Positions 17,813-26,650 of a stretch of DNA of 41,477 nucleotides are shown piece by piece. The stretch is from an uncultured Fimbriimonadaceae bacterium (GTDB lineage: Bacteria > Armatimonadota > Fimbriimonadia > Fimbriimonadales > Fimbriimonadaceae). The stretch spans positions 1 to 41,477 of the forward strand of contig CALGMO010000105.1 of NCBI GenBank assembly GCA_937961665.1. Reading direction: 5' to 3'. The notes under the pieces are model-generated. The model was not told the origin of the DNA, did not search any database, and saw nothing but the letters and a program-made list of their open reading frames with translations. Each line of letters begins with the position of its first letter. Positions within the stretch are counted from its first letter, which is position 1. Both the position numbers and the translations under genes were made by a program.

Positions 17813-19071
17813 GTCGGGGCGGTGCGGCTAGGCCGGCGTCGGTCGCGGAGTGGTCGGCGGGCGGTCTGCGGAAGATCGACGGGAGGGTCGCGACGGTCGG
17901 TTCGGCGGGCTTGGCCTCGCCGATTCTGGTGGCGCTCTCGCGCCGGTCGGTGTTCGTTCGGGCCGTGCGGGTGCCCAACGTTTCGGAGGAGCTGGTCCGC
18001 CAGGCCCTGCAGTTCCAGGTCGGGCAGCTGTTCCCCGTGCCGGCCACCGAGCTGGCCTGGGACTTCGTGCTCGGCGCGCACCACGACGCCGAGGGGCGGG
18101 CCGCCTCGCTCTTCGCGGTGCCGAACTCCGTGCTGCAGCAGCTGACCGAGGACCTCCAGGGCCGCGGCCTCAAGCCGTACGCGATCGTGCCGGTCGCGGT
18201 CGGGTCGATGGTGCTCGCCCGCCGCCTGGGGTTGGAGACGTGCGCGGTGGTAGAGCGGCTGCCGGACGGCTACGGCATCGATCTGATCCACGAGGGCGTG
18301 GTCCGCGCCAGCAGGACTGTCGGAGACGATGCGGATCTCGCCGGGGAGGTCTCTCTGGCGATGGCGGCGGCCAACGTCCCCGCTGGGCCGGTGGTCGGCG
18401 CCGGAGGCCTCGAGGGGCCGGGGATCGACCGCACTTGCGAGGCCGGCGTGCTCGAGGCCCTCGCGTCGCCCGAGGGGCTCGAGCTGGACATCCACCTGGA
18501 GCATCCCGAGCGGGCAGCCGAGCGGGCCCGACGGAGGACCCGCACCCGGATTCGACAGGCGGCCCTCCTCGCCGCCGCGGCCTTGGTGCTCTGGGTGGCG
18601 ATCGGTCTGGACCTGTCGGACCGGGCGGCCGCGCGGCGACAGGCCGAGGCGAGGTGGAACGCCCGGCTGACCAAGCTGCGCAAGGAGCGGTCGCTCCTGG
18701 AGAGCCGCTACGCGGAAGCCCAGCGGCTGGAGACCGCGCTCGACCGTGCGTTCGAGCCTGGCCAGAGGGTTTCCGACGTCGCCCTGGTCGTCTCCGAGGC
18801 CGTTCCTCCGTCGGCTTGGCTGACCGGCTTCAGCGTGGAGCGGGGTCGCCCGGCGAGCCTGAGAGGCTCGGCGCTGGACAACGAGTCCGTAGGCCGCCTG
18901 GTGCAGACGCTGGCCGGCAACGGCCGCTTCCGGGACGTCAAGCTGCTGTTCGCGAACAAGATCGACGTGGAGGACACGCCCGTGGTCCAGTTCTCAGTCG
19001 GGGCACACGTGGTCGGCAACGTTCCGCTGCTGTCGGCCGAGAAGACGACGCGGAGGGGGGCGTCCCGATGA
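17809..19071 (+). CDS. gspL: Type II secretion assembly protein, GspL-like (PilM-PilN-type fusion)
   Basis: A 420-residue bitopic protein. The N-terminal 240 residues are a cytoplasmic actin-like (PilM/GspL) domain that should bind GspE. A membrane segment follows (AALLAAAALVLWVAIGL, about residues 247-263), then a coiled coil and a PilN-like ferredoxin-fold periplasmic domain (about 300-390, with PPSAWLTGFSV). This layout is that of GspL. AGGAG precedes the ATG, which overlaps the gspK stop. It pairs with GspM next door. Confidence 0.82.
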   Translation: MSRGGAARPASVAEWSAGGLRKIDGRVATVGSAGLASPILVALSRRSVFVRAVRVPNVSEELVRQALQFQVGQLFPVPATELAWDFVLGAHHDAEGRAASLFAVPNSVLQQLTEDLQGRGLKPYAIVPVAVGSMVLARRLGLETCAVVERLPDGYGIDLIHEGVVRASRTVGDDADLAGEVSLAMAAANVPAGPVVGAGGLEGPGIDRTCEAGVLEALASPEGLELDIHLEHPERAAERARRRTRTRIRQAALLAAAALVLWVAIGLDLSDRAAARRQAEARWNARLTKLRKERSLLESRYAEAQRLETALDRAFEPGQRVSDVALVVSEAVPPSAWLTGFSVERGRPASLRGSALDNESVGRLVQTLAGNGRFRDVKLLFANKIDVEDTPVVQFSVGAHVVGNVPLLSAEKTTRRGASR

Positions 19072-19661
19072 GCCCGAGGCTTTCGCCCGAAGGATGGGCG
19101 GTTCTGGTCAAGTGGGTCTCCGCGGCCGCGCTCCTGTTGGGCCTCGCGTACTTCTGGTGGCCGAGGGGAGACGCCTCGCTGGTGGACGCCGACGCGAAGA
19201 GGCGCCAGGAGCGCCAGCTGGAGAAGCAGATCGAGCTGACCAAGCGATCGTTGGCCGAGCTCGAGGCGAAGATCAACCGCCGGGTCTACGCCATGGCTCC
19301 GGACCAGGTGGGTCCCAAAGCTCTGGCGACCGTCGAGCAGCTCGCCAAGCGCTGCGGGCTGGCTCTGTCGTCCTTCCGGCCCCAGAAAGCCGTGCAGTCG
19401 GAGGGGCTGGAGCAGCTCGGCTTCGCGGCGAACGTGAGCGGGCCGTTCCCGGACGTGGTCCGCTTCATCCGGCTTCTGGAGGCAGAGGGCTCGAGGCTGG
19501 CGGTGGTGTCGGCGCAGTTCAACGCCGGCGACCAGGGGATTGGGGACGTCTCCGCCACGGTGGGAGTGGTCGCCTTCGCCCAGGCGCCGAACAACGGCGG
19601 CAAGGGCGAGGATCGTAAGGCGCGGCTTGCCGCAGGGAGGGTCGTCGGTGGCGGTCAGTAG
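19068..19661 (+). CDS. gspM: Type II secretion protein, GspM/PilO-like
   Basis: A 197-residue bitopic protein: one membrane helix (VLVKWVSAAALLLGLAYFW, about 12-30), a coiled coil (about 45-70), and a PilO-type periplasmic domain (PDVVRFIRLLEAEGSRLAVV). GspM contacts GspL and forms the inner-membrane platform. It is linked to gspL by an ATGA overlap. The assignment relies on architecture and gene order. Confidence 0.8.
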   Translation: MSPRLSPEGWAVLVKWVSAAALLLGLAYFWWPRGDASLVDADAKRRQERQLEKQIELTKRSLAELEAKINRRVYAMAPDQVGPKALATVEQLAKRCGLALSSFRPQKAVQSEGLEQLGFAANVSGPFPDVVRFIRLLEAEGSRLAVVSAQFNAGDQGIGDVSATVGVVAFAQAPNNGGKGEDRKARLAAGRVVGGGQ

Positions 19662-20343
19662 GAGACTCGTGTGGTCCCTGGTGGGGCTCGCGACCTTGGC
19701 GAGCGTGGTCTATCTGACTCAGGAGCCGGAGACTCCGAAGTCGTCCCGGCGCACGGCGCGGGCCAGCGCGGCCAAGGGTACGGACAGCTTCACCCAGGAG
19801 GACTACGAGGCGAAGTTCCCGCAGGTGGCGATGAAGCTGCGGAACCCGTTCGTGCCGCTGGTGGCCTCGAAGAGGGGCAAGGGCGGTCCGCTGGCTGGGG
19901 GTATCCCCGCGTCGCTGACCGGCGGCGACCCGAACTGGATGTACAAGGGCATGGCCGAGATCGACTCCGTGCCGATGGCCTTGGTCGAGAACCAGAAGTC
20001 GGGAGAAGGGGTCTTCCTGCGGCACGGCGAGGTGTGGAACGGCTCCAGGGTGGTCGCCATCACCCCCGAGTCGCTGACCCTCGCGGGTCCCGACGGCCTG
20101 CAGAGGACGATCGACGTCGCGAGCCAGGAGCCGCCGGCCCCTCCGACGGTCGCCTCGGGCGGCGCGACGGAGGTGAGGCCCGTGACTTTGGACCCAACAC
20201 TGCGGGGCCCGATCGGGCCTGGATTGAGCTTGCAGCCGGAACCGCCGGCTCCGACGCGCCCCAATCGCGGGCCTCGGAACCGAGAAGGCCGTTCGGAAGG
20301 TATGGGAGGACAGGGGGCGAACAATGGCGCACCGATTTTTTAG
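19648..20343 (+). CDS. Type II secretion protein, GspC/XpsN or PilP-like
   Basis: A 231-residue protein with an N-terminal membrane anchor (LVWSLVGLATLASVVYL), a Lys/Arg-rich linker, and a domain (about 85-160; MALVENQKSGEGVFLRHGE, then VVAITPESLTLAGPDG) that resembles the homology region of GspC or PilP, which connects the inner platform to the secretin. A Pro/Gly-rich tail follows. The GTG start lies inside the gspM end behind GGGAGGG. Its position next to gspD at the operon's end copies xpsN in Xanthomonas. The family call is moderate; the role as secretin link is inferred. Confidence 0.7.
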   Translation: MAVSRRLVWSLVGLATLASVVYLTQEPETPKSSRRTARASAAKGTDSFTQEDYEAKFPQVAMKLRNPFVPLVASKRGKGGPLAGGIPASLTGGDPNWMYKGMAEIDSVPMALVENQKSGEGVFLRHGEVWNGSRVVAITPESLTLAGPDGLQRTIDVASQEPPAPPTVASGGATEVRPVTLDPTLRGPIGPGLSLQPEPPAPTRPNRGPRNREGRSEGMGGQGANNGAPIF

Positions 20344-22816
20344 CAGACTTGCAGCGTGCCTGGCGGCTCTCGCCGTCGTGGGGGCGGCTCCGGCGCAGTT
20401 CGACTTCGGCAACTCGTTCGCGAGCACTCCACCCTGGGAGCAGTTCAAGCTGGACCCGAAGAAGACCCTCAAGCTCGAGTTCCGGGGCGCCAGCATCGAC
20501 ATGGTCGTCGCCCTCCTCAGCAAGGCCTCCGGTGTGACGATCGTGAAGGATCCCGGGCTGAGCGGCCAGCTGACGGTCAGCACCCCCAAGGCCGTGCCCC
20601 TCTCTGAAGCGTTCTCCATCGTCAACAGCGCTCTGGGCCTGAAGAACGCGGAGATCGTGAAGGAGGGGAACCACCTGGTCGTCCGACAGCGGCCGCAGCG
20701 CGGCGGACGGGGCGGCGGCCAGGATGCCGGAGGGATGCCCCAGGGGTTCGATTTCAGCCGGATGGCCGAGATGTTCCGCCAGCCGGAGCTGGAACTCAAG
20801 GTGTATCCGATCAAGTACGCCAACGCCGCCCAGGTGGCACGCGTGGTGAACGACGTGTTCGCGATGCAGGCCGGCAACCAGCCGAACCCGTTCCAGATGT
20901 TCATGCAGATGGGACAGCAGGGCCAGCAGGGCGGCCCGTTCGGCCGGGGCCGGTTCGGCGGCGGCGGTTTCCCCGGCTTCGGCGGGGGCCAACAGAGGGG
21001 CGGCACGGTGCGGGCCTCCTCAGACGACTACAGCAACTCGGTCATCGTGAACGCCACGAGGCGCGAGCACGAGCAGGTGGAGGAGATCATCAAACAGATC
21101 GACCAGCCCACCGAGGCTCCGATGCGCTCGCAGGTGTTCAAGCTGCAGTACGCCAACGCCCAGGACATCGCCCCGGTCGTTCAGAACGTGCTGATCAGCA
21201 ACGCCCCCAAGGGTCGAGGAGGCACGGGCACCCAGCAGGTGCCGTTCGAACAGCGGTTCGGTGCCTTCATGCGGCTCGGCGGCAACGCCCAGGCCGCGTT
21301 CGGTTCGGTCGTTGCCGAGACGCGCACCAACTCGGTGGTCGTGACGGCCACGGAGGAGAACCTGAAGCTGGTCGAGCTGCTCGTGAAGGAGCTGGACCAG
21401 CCGGTGGAGTACGCCGAGACCACCTTCGTCTTCCCGCTCCTGAACGCCCGCGCGGACCAGATCTCGACGATCCTGAACCAGACCTTCGGCGGTCGCGCGA
21501 CGGGAACGGGCAACTTCGGCCAGAGGGCCAACACCGGGATCACGCGGAACCAGACCACCAACCGCCGCACCAACAACACCGGCGGCGCTGGAGGGGCCGG
21601 AGGGCTGGGCGGCGGCGCGGGACGGGCGCCCCAGTCGAACAGCGAGGACCCCAACTTCCTCGAACTGGCGCTCCAAGATCCGGAGAGCGACGGAGGCGAG
21701 CTGCAGACGCAGATCGGCTTCCAGGGCGGGTTCTTCGGGGGACAGTTCGGCCAACGAACCGGGACTCAGACCCGGCAGCAGGGCCAAGGGACCGCCCGGG
21801 ACGAGGAGGGCCGCCTCATCAACGTGAGGGACCTCACGGGCCAGGTGTCCGTCATCCCCGATCCGAACACGAACAGCCTGATCGTGGTGACGAACCCGGA
21901 CAACGTGGACCTTCTCAAGCGGATCCTCGAGCAGCTCGACCGGATCCCGGAGCAGGTGATGATCGAGACGATCATCGTGGAGGCCTCGCTGGACACCGCG
22001 GACAAGCTCGGCGTGGAGTGGACGTTCACCGAGCGCAACGCGTTCGGGTCCGCGGGCCAGACGGCCGTGGGCCAGCAGCGCTTCGGCCTTCAGAACGCCA
22101 ACCCGCCGCTGGAGGGCCTTCGGTACACGATGACCGGCGGCAACCTCGAGGCGTTCCTGAACATGCTGAAGACCGACCAGCGGTTCGAGGTGCTGTCGAC
22201 GCCGCGCATCTTCACGTCGAACAACTCGACGGCGGAGATCAACATCAGCCAGAGCGTCCCCTACGTGCTGAGCTCGCGCGTCGACACCAACGGCAACATC
22301 TCGTACAACTACGCCTTCCAGGACGTCGGCATCATCCTGAACGTGACCCCGCGGATCACCGCCGACGGCTACGTCACGATGGACATCGTCCAAACGGCCA
22401 ACGACCTGCAGGGGTTCACCAGCTTCAACGCTCCGATCGTGAACCAGAGGCAGGCGAACACCACGGTCGCCGTCAAGGACGGGGAGACGGTGATCCTCGG
22501 CGGCATCATCCGCAGCACGGTCACCGCGACGACCAAGAAGATTCCGCTTCTCGGCGACATCCCGTTCCTCGGGAACCTGTTCCGGTCGACCGACCGTAGC
22601 AAGCAGAAGACCGAGCTGCTGGTGTTCCTCACTCCGCGCGTGGTTCGGAATCCCGAGGACGCCAAGAAGCTCCAGGAGCAGCAGCGCAGCGGGTTCAGCG
22701 AGCCCACGCGCAAGGCTCTGGACAAGATCGTGGGGCCGGCGCCGACGACCAACGGACCCGGCGGCGGAAACCAGACTCGGCAGAACAACGACTCCAACAA
22801 GGGGGGAACCAACTGA
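20324..22816 (+). CDS. gspD: Type II secretion outer-membrane secretin
   Basis: GspD forms the outer-membrane channel. The 830-residue protein has a signal peptide (to about residue 24), an N0 domain (about 45-115), N1 (about 150-200 then 225-260, split by a Gly/Gln-rich insert), N2 and N3 domains with long Asn/Gly/Arg-rich loops, and the secretin core (about 570-780) with VPYVLSSR, VGIILNVTPRI, VKDGETVILGG and the C-terminal LLGDIPFLGNLF and ELLVFLTPRVV. The Gly-rich insertions are unusual in extent. It overlaps the previous gene by 20 bases. No pilotin (GspS) is near. Confidence 0.95.
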   Translation: MAHRFFSRLAACLAALAVVGAAPAQFDFGNSFASTPPWEQFKLDPKKTLKLEFRGASIDMVVALLSKASGVTIVKDPGLSGQLTVSTPKAVPLSEAFSIVNSALGLKNAEIVKEGNHLVVRQRPQRGGRGGGQDAGGMPQGFDFSRMAEMFRQPELELKVYPIKYANAAQVARVVNDVFAMQAGNQPNPFQMFMQMGQQGQQGGPFGRGRFGGGGFPGFGGGQQRGGTVRASSDDYSNSVIVNATRREHEQVEEIIKQIDQPTEAPMRSQVFKLQYANAQDIAPVVQNVLISNAPKGRGGTGTQQVPFEQRFGAFMRLGGNAQAAFGSVVAETRTNSVVVTATEENLKLVELLVKELDQPVEYAETTFVFPLLNARADQISTILNQTFGGRATGTGNFGQRANTGITRNQTTNRRTNNTGGAGGAGGLGGGAGRAPQSNSEDPNFLELALQDPESDGGELQTQIGFQGGFFGGQFGQRTGTQTRQQGQGTARDEEGRLINVRDLTGQVSVIPDPNTNSLIVVTNPDNVDLLKRILEQLDRIPEQVMIETIIVEASLDTADKLGVEWTFTERNAFGSAGQTAVGQQRFGLQNANPPLEGLRYTMTGGNLEAFLNMLKTDQRFEVLSTPRIFTSNNSTAEINISQSVPYVLSSRVDTNGNISYNYAFQDVGIILNVTPRITADGYVTMDIVQTANDLQGFTSFNAPIVNQRQANTTVAVKDGETVILGGIIRSTVTATTKKIPLLGDIPFLGNLFRSTDRSKQKTELLVFLTPRVVRNPEDAKKLQEQQRSGFSEPTRKALDKIVGPAPTTNGPGGGNQTRQNNDSNKGGTN

Positions 22817-23583
22817 TGAACAAGTGGATGAAGACGCTCTTCGCGAGCACGATGTGCGTGGTGGCGGCGGTCGCCCTCGCCCAGGGTCCCGGCGGGCCCG
22901 GCGGGCAGGGAGGCATGCGCCGGGGCGGCATGTTCGGCGGCGGCATGGGCATGGGCATGGGCTCCGGGTTCATGCTGATGCGCCAGGACGTCCAGAACGA
23001 CCTGAAGCTCTCCGCCGACCAGAAGGCCAAGATCGAGGCGATCAGCCAGAAGTACCGCGAGCAGATGCGCAGCCGCATGGGCGGGCCCGGCGGCGGCCCC
23101 GGCGGTGGCCAGGGTGATTGGCAGGCTAGGATGGAGGAGATGCGCAAGATGATGGAGGCCCAGGACAAGGAGATCAACCAGGTCCTGACGCCCCAGCAGC
23201 AGAAGCGCATGAAGGAGATCCGCCTCCAGCTCATGGGACCCGCGGCGCTGATGGACAAGGAGATCCAGAAGGAGCTCGGTCTCAGCAGCCAGCAGGTCTC
23301 CAAGATTGAGGATCTTCAGCGCAAGGCCGGCGAGGCCAACATGTCGCTCTTCCAGAGGATGCGGGACGGCAGCGTCACCCGCGAGCAGGTTCAGCAGGCG
23401 ATGCAGAACAACCAGAAGGCTCTGGAGACCGAGACCATGAAGGTTCTCACCCCGGAGCAGCAGAGCAAGCTGAAGGCGATGCGCGGCGCCGAGTTCAAGC
23501 GGCAGGACCCGCCCGGCGGAGGCTTCGGCTTCGGCGGCGGGCGACAGCGCGGCGGCGGACCGGGAGGCCCCGGCCGGAACTGA
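22816..23583 (+). CDS. Exported Spy/CpxP-like protein with four LTxxQ-type segments
   Basis: A 255-residue protein with a signal peptide (cleaved near AVALAQ), a Gly/Met-rich stretch and four helical segments: LKLSADQKAKIEAI, VLTPQQQKRMKEI, LGLSSQQVSKIEDL and VLTPEQQSKLKAM. These match the LTxxQ motif of Spy and CpxP, periplasmic chaperones or stress sensors. It ends in a Gly-rich tail. The ATG overlaps the gspD stop and GGGGGGAA lies upstream, so it is the last gene of the secretion operon, ahead of a strong terminator. Its role could be chaperoning secreted substrates or reporting stress to the sigma operon downstream; that is inference. Confidence 0.8.
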   Translation: MNKWMKTLFASTMCVVAAVALAQGPGGPGGQGGMRRGGMFGGGMGMGMGSGFMLMRQDVQNDLKLSADQKAKIEAISQKYREQMRSRMGGPGGGPGGGQGDWQARMEEMRKMMEAQDKEINQVLTPQQQKRMKEIRLQLMGPAALMDKEIQKELGLSSQQVSKIEDLQRKAGEANMSLFQRMRDGSVTREQVQQAMQNNQKALETETMKVLTPEQQSKLKAMRGAEFKRQDPPGGGFGFGGGRQRGGGPGGPGRN

Positions 23584-23608
23584 GCCCCCGATCGATCGGC
23601 GATGCGTC

Positions 23609-23646
23609 GGGCCGCACCCTCTGGGAAGGGCGCGGCCCTTTTCTTT
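23609..23646 (+). terminator. Rho-independent terminator of the type II secretion operon
   Basis: GGGCCGC (23609-23615) pairs with GCGGCCC (23632-23638), and CCCT with AGGG inside, around a CTGGGA loop; the run TTTTCTTT follows (23639-23646). It is the clearest intrinsic terminator in the window. Confidence 0.85.
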
Positions 23647-23658
23647 CAGGAATTCGGC

Positions 23659-23684
23659 GGGAACGCGAGGGGCCGCCCGGCGTC
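23659..23684 (+). promoter_or_regulatory. Putative ECF-sigma promoter (GGGAAC, 16-base spacer, CGTC)
   Basis: GGGAAC (23659-23664), 16 bases, then CGTC (23681-23684) has the GGAAC/CGTC form of ECF sigma promoters such as those read by sigma-E. It lies between the terminator and the ECF sigma gene, with +1 expected near 23690, suggesting autoregulation. Confidence 0.5.
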
Positions 23685-23701
23685 CTTGTCTTCGGAGGCC
23701 T

Positions 23702-24292
23702 ATGGCACGCTCGCTGGAGACGACGATGACAGCTGGGGAGACCGTTCTGGACGCCGACGGCTACGACGTGCAGCGCGCCCGGGACGGCGACCCTTCGGCG
23801 TTCGACCGTCTCTTCTCGCGCCACTTCGCGCGCGTGTACCGGTTCGCCTATCGGATGTCCGGCGACGGGGACCTCGCGGAGGACGCCGCGCAGGGCGCGT
23901 TCGTCCGCACTTACCGAGCCTTGGGAGGCCTCCGCGACGGCCAGAGCTTCGTCAAGTACCTGTACCGCGCCGCGCTGAACCTGCTGAAGGACGAGGCGCG
24001 CCGCCGATCGCGCAAGCCGGAGGCGAGCATCGACGGGCTGGAGCGCGCCGGGAGCGGCGCGGAGGATCCCGCGGGGTCGTTGGCCGCTCGCGAGAGGGAC
24101 GCCGCACTGCACCGCGCCGTCCTGGCGCTTCCGGAGGAGTTTCGGACGGTGGTCGTGCTGCACCACTTCGAGGAGATGGACGTGACGGAGATCGGTCGAG
24201 TGCTGGGGATTCCGGAGGGCACGGTGAAGTCGAGGCTCGGTCGGGCCAGGGCGCGCCTGAGGGATCAGCTGAGGGAGTGGCTCGCGGGGTGA
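23702..24292 (+). CDS. ECF-family RNA polymerase sigma factor
   Basis: A 196-residue sigma-70-type factor. Region 2 (about 28-95) has AFDRLFSRHFARVYRFAYRM and DLAEDAAQGAFVRTYRAL; region 4 (about 137-190) has LPEEFRTVVVLHHFEEMDVT and IPEGTVKSRLGRARARL. This is the RpoE-like ECF layout with no region 1 or 3. It is followed 7 bases later by an anti-sigma gene, so it is likely held inactive at the membrane until a signal arrives. GGAGG lies close to the first ATG; an in-frame ATG at 23726 is also possible. Its targets are unknown, but its own promoter candidate is ECF-type. Confidence 0.93.
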   Translation: MARSLETTMTAGETVLDADGYDVQRARDGDPSAFDRLFSRHFARVYRFAYRMSGDGDLAEDAAQGAFVRTYRALGGLRDGQSFVKYLYRAALNLLKDEARRRSRKPEASIDGLERAGSGAEDPAGSLAARERDAALHRAVLALPEEFRTVVVLHHFEEMDVTEIGRVLGIPEGTVKSRLGRARARLRDQLREWLAG

Positions 24293-24299
24293 CGGAACC

Positions 24300-24755
24300 A
24301 TGAAGCGCGATTGTCGTTGGGTGAACGATCGGTTGGCGGGGTATCGCGAGGGTTGGCTCGGCTCCCGCGAGCGGGCGGAGGTCGAGGCGCACCTCTCCGG
24401 TTGCCAGGCTTGCCGGCGAGAGCTGGAGGCGGACGCCCTGCTGGCGGCCGCGCTGGCGGAGACCAAGCCTGTGGAGGCCCCGGATCGGAGTTGGGCGGAC
24501 GTGCGCCGCAGGGCCGGATTGGCCGATCGGCGGCCGTGGATGGGACGGCTCGCTTGGTTGGCGCCGGCGGCCCTGGCGGCGGCCCTGGTCGGGGTCTGGG
24601 TTTCGTCTCCTCGCGCTCCGAGCTCGAACCCCTCGGCGGTGGTGGCGGCGGACGACGCTCCGCACTTGGACGACGCGTTTCTGCTCTCGTCCTCGTCGGA
24701 CGCCGCGGGCGATCCGCACCGCGTGCTGCTCGCGTTCGGGGAGGCCGTGCGGTGA
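24300..24755 (+). CDS. Anti-sigma factor with zinc-binding ZAS domain
   Basis: A 151-residue single-pass membrane protein. The N-terminal cytoplasmic part carries the ZAS motif HLSGCQAC (His31, Cys35, Cys38) with another Cys at position 5, typical of anti-sigma factors that clamp ECF sigmas. One membrane helix follows (about 83-102, AWLAPAALAAALVGVWV) and a short Ser-rich periplasmic tail. It lies 7 bases after the sigma gene and overlaps the RseB-like gene (GTGA). It should release the sigma on envelope stress, probably after proteolysis. Confidence 0.87.
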   Translation: MKRDCRWVNDRLAGYREGWLGSRERAEVEAHLSGCQACRRELEADALLAAALAETKPVEAPDRSWADVRRRAGLADRRPWMGRLAWLAPAALAAALVGVWVSSPRAPSSNPSAVVAADDAPHLDDAFLLSSSSDAAGDPHRVLLAFGEAVR

Positions 24756-25747
24756 GACGCTTGGCCGGCCTCCTCGCTCTTCTGGCGCTCTGCGGCTTCG
24801 GCTATTGCAGCCCGGACCCCGAGCGGTTGCTGAAGTGGGTGGTGCTCGGCCCGGCAAAGCCCTACCACGCGGTGCAGAAGGTCGCCCTGAGCACGGGGGG
24901 ACGCGAGGTGGAGTCGGAAGTCGAAGTGTGGCACGTCGGCGAAGGCCGGGTTCGCCGCGCCTACGGGATCGGCGCCGGGAAGCTCGTGGTGCTCCAGCTG
25001 GAGGGCGAGAGCTGGCAGACCACCGACGGCGCGAAGTGGTATCGGCTGACGGAGGGCGGCCTCGACGGACGGGAGGCTCTGCGCAGGGCTTCGGCCAACT
25101 ACACCGTGCGGGGCGTCCGCTCGGGCACCCTTCTCGGGAGGTCCGCCGTGGGATTCGAAGTGCGGCCGAGGCACGAGGGCAACCCGTGGCGGGAGATCTG
25201 GCTCGACGCGGACAGCGGCTGGCCTCTGAGCGAGACGATCTTCGCGCCGGACGGCCGAGTGCGCTCGCGCGTGCGCACCACGCTCCTCGAGCCGTGGCGG
25301 CCCGTCCCGACCATGCTCGCCAGACCCGTCACGAGCGAGCCGATGGCTTCGAGCGGTCCGACCACCTTCGAGCCGGTCTCGAGCCGCGAGGAGGCCGAGC
25401 GCCTTTCCGGCCAGCCGGTGCCGACTCCGGCCTACGTGCCGCCCGGATACTCGGTGGTGCGGTACGGAGTGGTCCGCTCGCAGGCGGGGCGGATTCAGCC
25501 GGCGGTTCGCTACGGAGACGGACTCTCAAGCTTCACCATCTTCCGCAGGTTCGGCGGAGGGGGCAACGGATTCGGACCGGGCGGGCGCTTCCAGCGAGGG
25601 CGCGGGGCGGGCGGTCCCCAGGGGCCGAGCCTCCGCAGCGACGAGCAGAGGGCGGTGGTGCAGCACCGCTCCCGAAGCGGCCTCTACCTGTTGCTCGGCG
25701 ACCTCGCGGAGGGCGTGCTGAGGAGGGTGGCCGAGAGCCTGCCGTGA
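24752..25747 (+). CDS. RseB/MucB-like periplasmic regulator of sigma activity
   Basis: A 331-residue exported protein (hydrophobic signal peptide, residues 1-18). The N-terminal half (YHAVQKVALSTGGREVESEV, later REIWLDADSGWPLSETIF) resembles the LolA-like lipid-sensing fold of RseB. The C-terminal part, starting TPAYVPPGYSVVRYG, matches the second RseB/DUF4367-type domain and carries a Gly/Arg-rich insert (FGGGGNGFGPGGRFQRGRG). RseB binds the anti-sigma factor and shields it until lipid or envelope damage is sensed. The gene starts at GTG overlapping the anti-sigma stop, completing a sigma, anti-sigma and sensor operon. Homology is from pattern only, so moderate. Confidence 0.75.
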   Translation: MRRLAGLLALLALCGFGYCSPDPERLLKWVVLGPAKPYHAVQKVALSTGGREVESEVEVWHVGEGRVRRAYGIGAGKLVVLQLEGESWQTTDGAKWYRLTEGGLDGREALRRASANYTVRGVRSGTLLGRSAVGFEVRPRHEGNPWREIWLDADSGWPLSETIFAPDGRVRSRVRTTLLEPWRPVPTMLARPVTSEPMASSGPTTFEPVSSREEAERLSGQPVPTPAYVPPGYSVVRYGVVRSQAGRIQPAVRYGDGLSSFTIFRRFGGGGNGFGPGGRFQRGRGAGGPQGPSLRSDEQRAVVQHRSRSGLYLLLGDLAEGVLRRVAESLP

Positions 25748-25767
25748 AGCTCCCCGCGCCGAGGGTC

Positions 25768-25773
25768 CATAAT
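25768..25773 (+). promoter_or_regulatory. -10 box CATAAT for the metallophosphoesterase gene
   Basis: CATAAT predicts +1 near 25780, two bases before the TTG start at 25782. The gene has no ribosome binding site, so a leaderless mRNA is likely. Confidence 0.45.
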
Positions 25774-25781
25774 CCGGTGTC

Positions 25782-26594
25782 TTGAAACTCGGTTACCTCG
25801 TGGGCGGATTGGGCGTCGCCAGCGTGGCGACGCTCCTCTACGGCATGCTGGTCGAGGCGGAGCGGCTGACCTTGGAGCGCCCCGTCTTGCGCCTGCCGCG
25901 GTGGCCGGCCGCCCTAGCCGGGTTCCGCATCGGGCTGATCGCCGACTGCCACCTGAGGGACCGCTACACGGTGCGCCTCACCCAGCGGGCCGTCGAGGCG
26001 GTCGTGGCCGAGCGGCCGGACGTGGTGGTGCTGGCGGGCGATCTGATCGCCTACTGGCGCCCGGACGTTCCGTGGCTGATCGGGGAGGCGTTCGAGGGGT
26101 TGGAGCCCCTCGCGGGCGACGTCGTGGCGATCGCCGGGAACCACGAGTACTGGGGCGGAGGCGGACCGGATCTGATGCGGCCGATCCTGGAGACGCTCGG
26201 GTTCCGGTTCCTCGTGAACGAGGTCTGGCGCCACAAGGGGGTCGCTTGGGTGGGGCTCGATTCAGCGAACGCCGGTGCGCCGGATCCGGAAGGCGCCCTC
26301 GCGCGACTGGAGCCTGGAGAAGCGGCCGTGGTGCTGTGGCACGAGCCGGACTGCGCGGACCTGCTGCCGGAGGGCCCCGCCCTGATGCTGAGCGGTCACA
26401 GCCACGGCGGGCAGTTCACGTTTCCGTGGGGCTGGACGCCGATGCACACGCGGAACGGCGAGAAGTACGTGAGGGGATTCCACCCGGAGGCGCCGACCCC
26501 GGTGTACGTGAGCCGTGGGCTGGGCACCACGGGGTACCCGTCGAGGCTCGGCTGCAGCCCCGAGGCCACGGTTCTCACCCTGATGCCAGCCTGA
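25782..26594 (+). CDS. Membrane-anchored metallophosphoesterase (calcineurin-like)
   Basis: A 270-residue protein with an N-terminal membrane anchor ([20 protein letters not shown]) and the dinuclear-metal phosphoesterase motifs in order: DCHL, GDLI, GNHEYW, WHEPD and SGHSHGGQ. Architecture and size match the YkuE/YaeI group, some of which act on UDP-diacylglucosamine or other phosphoesters near the membrane. The substrate cannot be fixed here. The TTG start is set by frame and by the -10 box immediately upstream. Confidence 0.87.
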   Translation: MKLGYLVGGLGVASVATLLYGMLVEAERLTLERPVLRLPRWPAALAGFRIGLIADCHLRDRYTVRLTQRAVEAVVAERPDVVVLAGDLIAYWRPDVPWLIGEAFEGLEPLAGDVVAIAGNHEYWGGGGPDLMRPILETLGFRFLVNEVWRHKGVAWVGLDSANAGAPDPEGALARLEPGEAAVVLWHEPDCADLLPEGPALMLSGHSHGGQFTFPWGWTPMHTRNGEKYVRGFHPEAPTPVYVSRGLGTTGYPSRLGCSPEATVLTLMPA

Positions 26595-26623
26595 CCGGCC
26601 TCGGCCCGCACCGGCCGCGACGG

Positions 26624-26629
26624 TACAAT
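26624..26629 (+). promoter_or_regulatory. -10 box TACAAT for lepA
   Basis: TACAAT (five of six TATAAT positions) gives a predicted 15-base leader before the ATG at 26651. No clear ribosome binding site is seen in that leader. Confidence 0.45.
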
Positions 26630-26650
26630 CCGAAGCAGCATCCGGGCTCC

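Noticed and set aside
20900-21010. Repeat array in gspD (Gly/Gln-rich stretch)
   Set aside because: It is in-frame coding low complexity, not a CRISPR or tandem DNA repeat; the copies are irregular.
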